Below are positions 6,754 through 8,043 of a stretch of DNA of 8,043 nt, piece after piece. The translations under genes and the position numbers were made by a program. Numbering within the stretch: the first letter of the stretch is position 1; each line of letters opens with the position of its first letter. The notes below the pieces were generated by a model. The model was given only the letters and a program-made list of their open reading frames with translations, had not been told where the DNA came from and ran no database searches. The DNA is from an uncultured Erysipelotrichaceae bacterium (GTDB lineage Bacteria; Bacillota_I; Bacilli_A; RFN20; CAG-826): NCBI GenBank assembly GCA_900321535.1, contig ONWJ01000167.1:1-8043 (forward strand). The letters are read 5' to 3'.

Positions 6754-8043
6754 TTAGATTTTGTTGAGCTCGGCTTGAAGTTCTCTAGCGGCGTTATCAA
6801 CGACAGTGGAGACATCGCCATCGCGAAGTCGATAGATGACGTTGGAGAAAACGGTGGTGAATTGCGGATATCCAACGGTGACTGGGCGGGAACGTCCGGT
6901 CTGGGATAACTGCTGGAAGAGGATGGATTCTGGAGAACCGGCTGCATATTGTGGATTGCAGGATTTTCTGCATGGAATCATACCGGTCGCGTTGGTGACG
7001 GTGGTGCTAGATTCAGCAGACGCCATCCACTTGAGCAATTCAATGGATGCGGCTTTGTCTTTGGTTGCGTTTTGGGTGATCGCATAGGACCAAGAACCGG
7101 TCGCGCTGGCTCTAGTGACATCCTTTGGATAGGGTAACAATCCCCAGCTATCGCGATTTGGGAATCTCTCTGGGTATTTGTTATCAAGATCAGGGATGGT
7201 CCAACCACTGGAGAGGTACATGCCGACTTTGCCGGTGAAGAAGTCCGTTGACCCAATCGCGTAGGAAGAATATTCGTTGGTGACGAGGTCTTTGAGGAAT
7301 TGGAAACCATTCTTGGACTCTTGCTTGTTGAAATAGCCAGTCGCGGTATAGCCATCTTCAGAAACGAAGTCGCCGCCGGCGGCGTAGATGAATGGATAAA
7401 GCAAGTAGGTCGCGGTTTCATCTTTGGTCGCATCTAAACGCATATCCACAGGAATAACGTTGGCGTTTTTGAGCTTTTGGCAAACTTCTTTGAATTGGGC
7501 AAATGTCCAAGGATTATCGACCGTATAGCCGGAAACGTCGATGCCTGCATCGCGGAAGATGTTCTTGTTATAGTAGAAACCAGCACTGGATTCTTGGATT
7601 GGAAGGCCATAAACGTGTCCTTCGAAGGTGTTCAAGGACAAGAAGTCGTTCTTTTCGTCCTGAGTAAGCGCGTTCGTGACGTCGTAAAGAAGACCGCTGT
7701 CGGCGTAAGAGGCGCAGTTTGGCGCGTCAAAGGTGATGATATCTGGCAAAGTGTTGTCCATTCTCATGGCAATCAATTGCTTTTCATAGTCGGCACCACC
7801 AGTGGTTCTTGCTTTGTATGTCGCGGAGGCACGGATTCCTTTGCTGGCATAAGACGAGTTGAATGCATCAATACGTTTTTTATAAGCGAGGCCTTCAGGA
7901 GATCTGGAGTCGACGTGGAACATGATCTTTACGATTTGGGTACCGGTTGGAACTGGTGGTTCCTCGGTGGACTCTTCTTCAGAGATGACTTCTTCCGTCG
8001 TGACGGCAGCGGAGGTAACAATGCCTCCATCGGAGGTAGTTTG
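6754..8043 (-). CDS. Extracellular sugar-binding protein of a CUT1 ABC importer (5' end missing)
   Basis: This is the solute-binding component that would capture a sugar outside the cell and deliver it to the two permeases encoded next. The frame stays open to the window edge, so 429 residues are visible and the start and signal peptide are missing. Visible residues 1-34 are a tether rich in Ser, Thr and Glu (seven Glu between 17 and 28). The folded domain begins near residue 36 (TQIVKIMFHVDSRS). Family 1 binding-protein hallmarks follow: a TLPDIITFDAP segment near residues 98-107, GLPIQESSAGFYYNKNIF near 146-163 (the usual 'Y-N-K-x-x-F' hinge region), NPWTFAQFKEVCQKLK near 177-192, and FFTGKVGMYLSSGW near 268-281. 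An in-frame ATG at 7923 is not a credible start because it falls inside the first beta strand. It ends at TAA 6754-6756, 25 bases before the first permease. The family is secure. A fructan-derived ligand is inferred only from the GH32 gene downstream. Confidence 0.92.
   Translation of the reverse strand, partial: QTTSDGGIVTSAAVTTEEVISEEESTEEPPVPTGTQIVKIMFHVDSRSPEGLAYKKRIDAFNSSYASKGIRASATYKARTTGGADYEKQLIAMRMDNTLPDIITFDAPNCASYADSGLLYDVTNALTQDEKNDFLSLNTFEGHVYGLPIQESSAGFYYNKNIFRDAGIDVSGYTVDNPWTFAQFKEVCQKLKNANVIPVDMRLDATKDETATYLLYPFIYAAGGDFVSEDGYTATGYFNKQESKNGFQFLKDLVTNEYSSYAIGSTDFFTGKVGMYLSSGWTIPDLDNKYPERFPNRDSWGLLPYPKDVTRASATGSWSYAITQNATKDKAASIELLKWMASAESSTTVTNATGMIPCRKSCNPQYAAGSPESILFQQLSQTGRSRPVTVGYPQFTTVFSNVIYRLRDGDVSTVVDNAARELQAELNKI

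Overview
The window is almost completely coding, and every supported gene lies on the minus strand, so transcription runs from high to low coordinates. Five genes abut or overlap with no room for a promoter or terminator. The only non-coding positions are a 25-base spacer (6729-6753) and two bases (2145-2146). No stretch over 300 bases lacks a gene, and no RNA gene, CRISPR array, insertion sequence or origin was seen. The first and last genes both run off the window.

In transcription order the genes are: (1) the C-terminal 429 residues of an extracellular sugar-binding lipoprotein-type protein of a CUT1 ABC importer (8043-6754); (2) a MalF/UgpA-type permease (6728-5754); (3) a MalG/UgpE-type permease (5754-4840); (4) an 898-residue lipoprotein joining a Ser/Thr-rich linker, a LamG-like (concanavalin-fold) domain and a glycoside hydrolase family 32 (fructan/sucrose hydrolase) module (4843-2147); (5) the N-terminal 714 residues of a second lipoprotein built from at least four copies of a ~195-residue module (2144-1). 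No gene for the ATPase subunit is present.

Taken together this reads as a fructan-use operon. One or two enzymes or binding proteins tethered to the outer face of the membrane capture and cut a fructose-containing polymer or oligosaccharide. The binding protein and two permeases import the products, powered by an ATPase encoded elsewhere. That reading rests on the GH32 assignment; the exact substrate (levan, inulin, fructo-oligosaccharide or sucrose) cannot be told from the sequence.

The organism looks like a Gram-positive or Gram-positive-derived bacterium (Bacillota, perhaps an uncultured gut Bacilli/Erysipelotrichia-type lineage). The support is strong AGGAGG ribosome-binding sites before each start, lipobox-type signal peptides, long Ser/Thr/Glu-rich tethers, and an ATPase-less CUT1 cassette. 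Base composition is moderate, near 50% GC by eye. UGA is used as a stop codon (at 4840-4842 and 2147-2149) and tryptophan is TGG, so the code is standard, not the Mycoplasma code. The most interesting points are a Glu in place of the expected Asp nucleophile of the GH32 enzyme and the large repeat-built lipoprotein running off the left edge.
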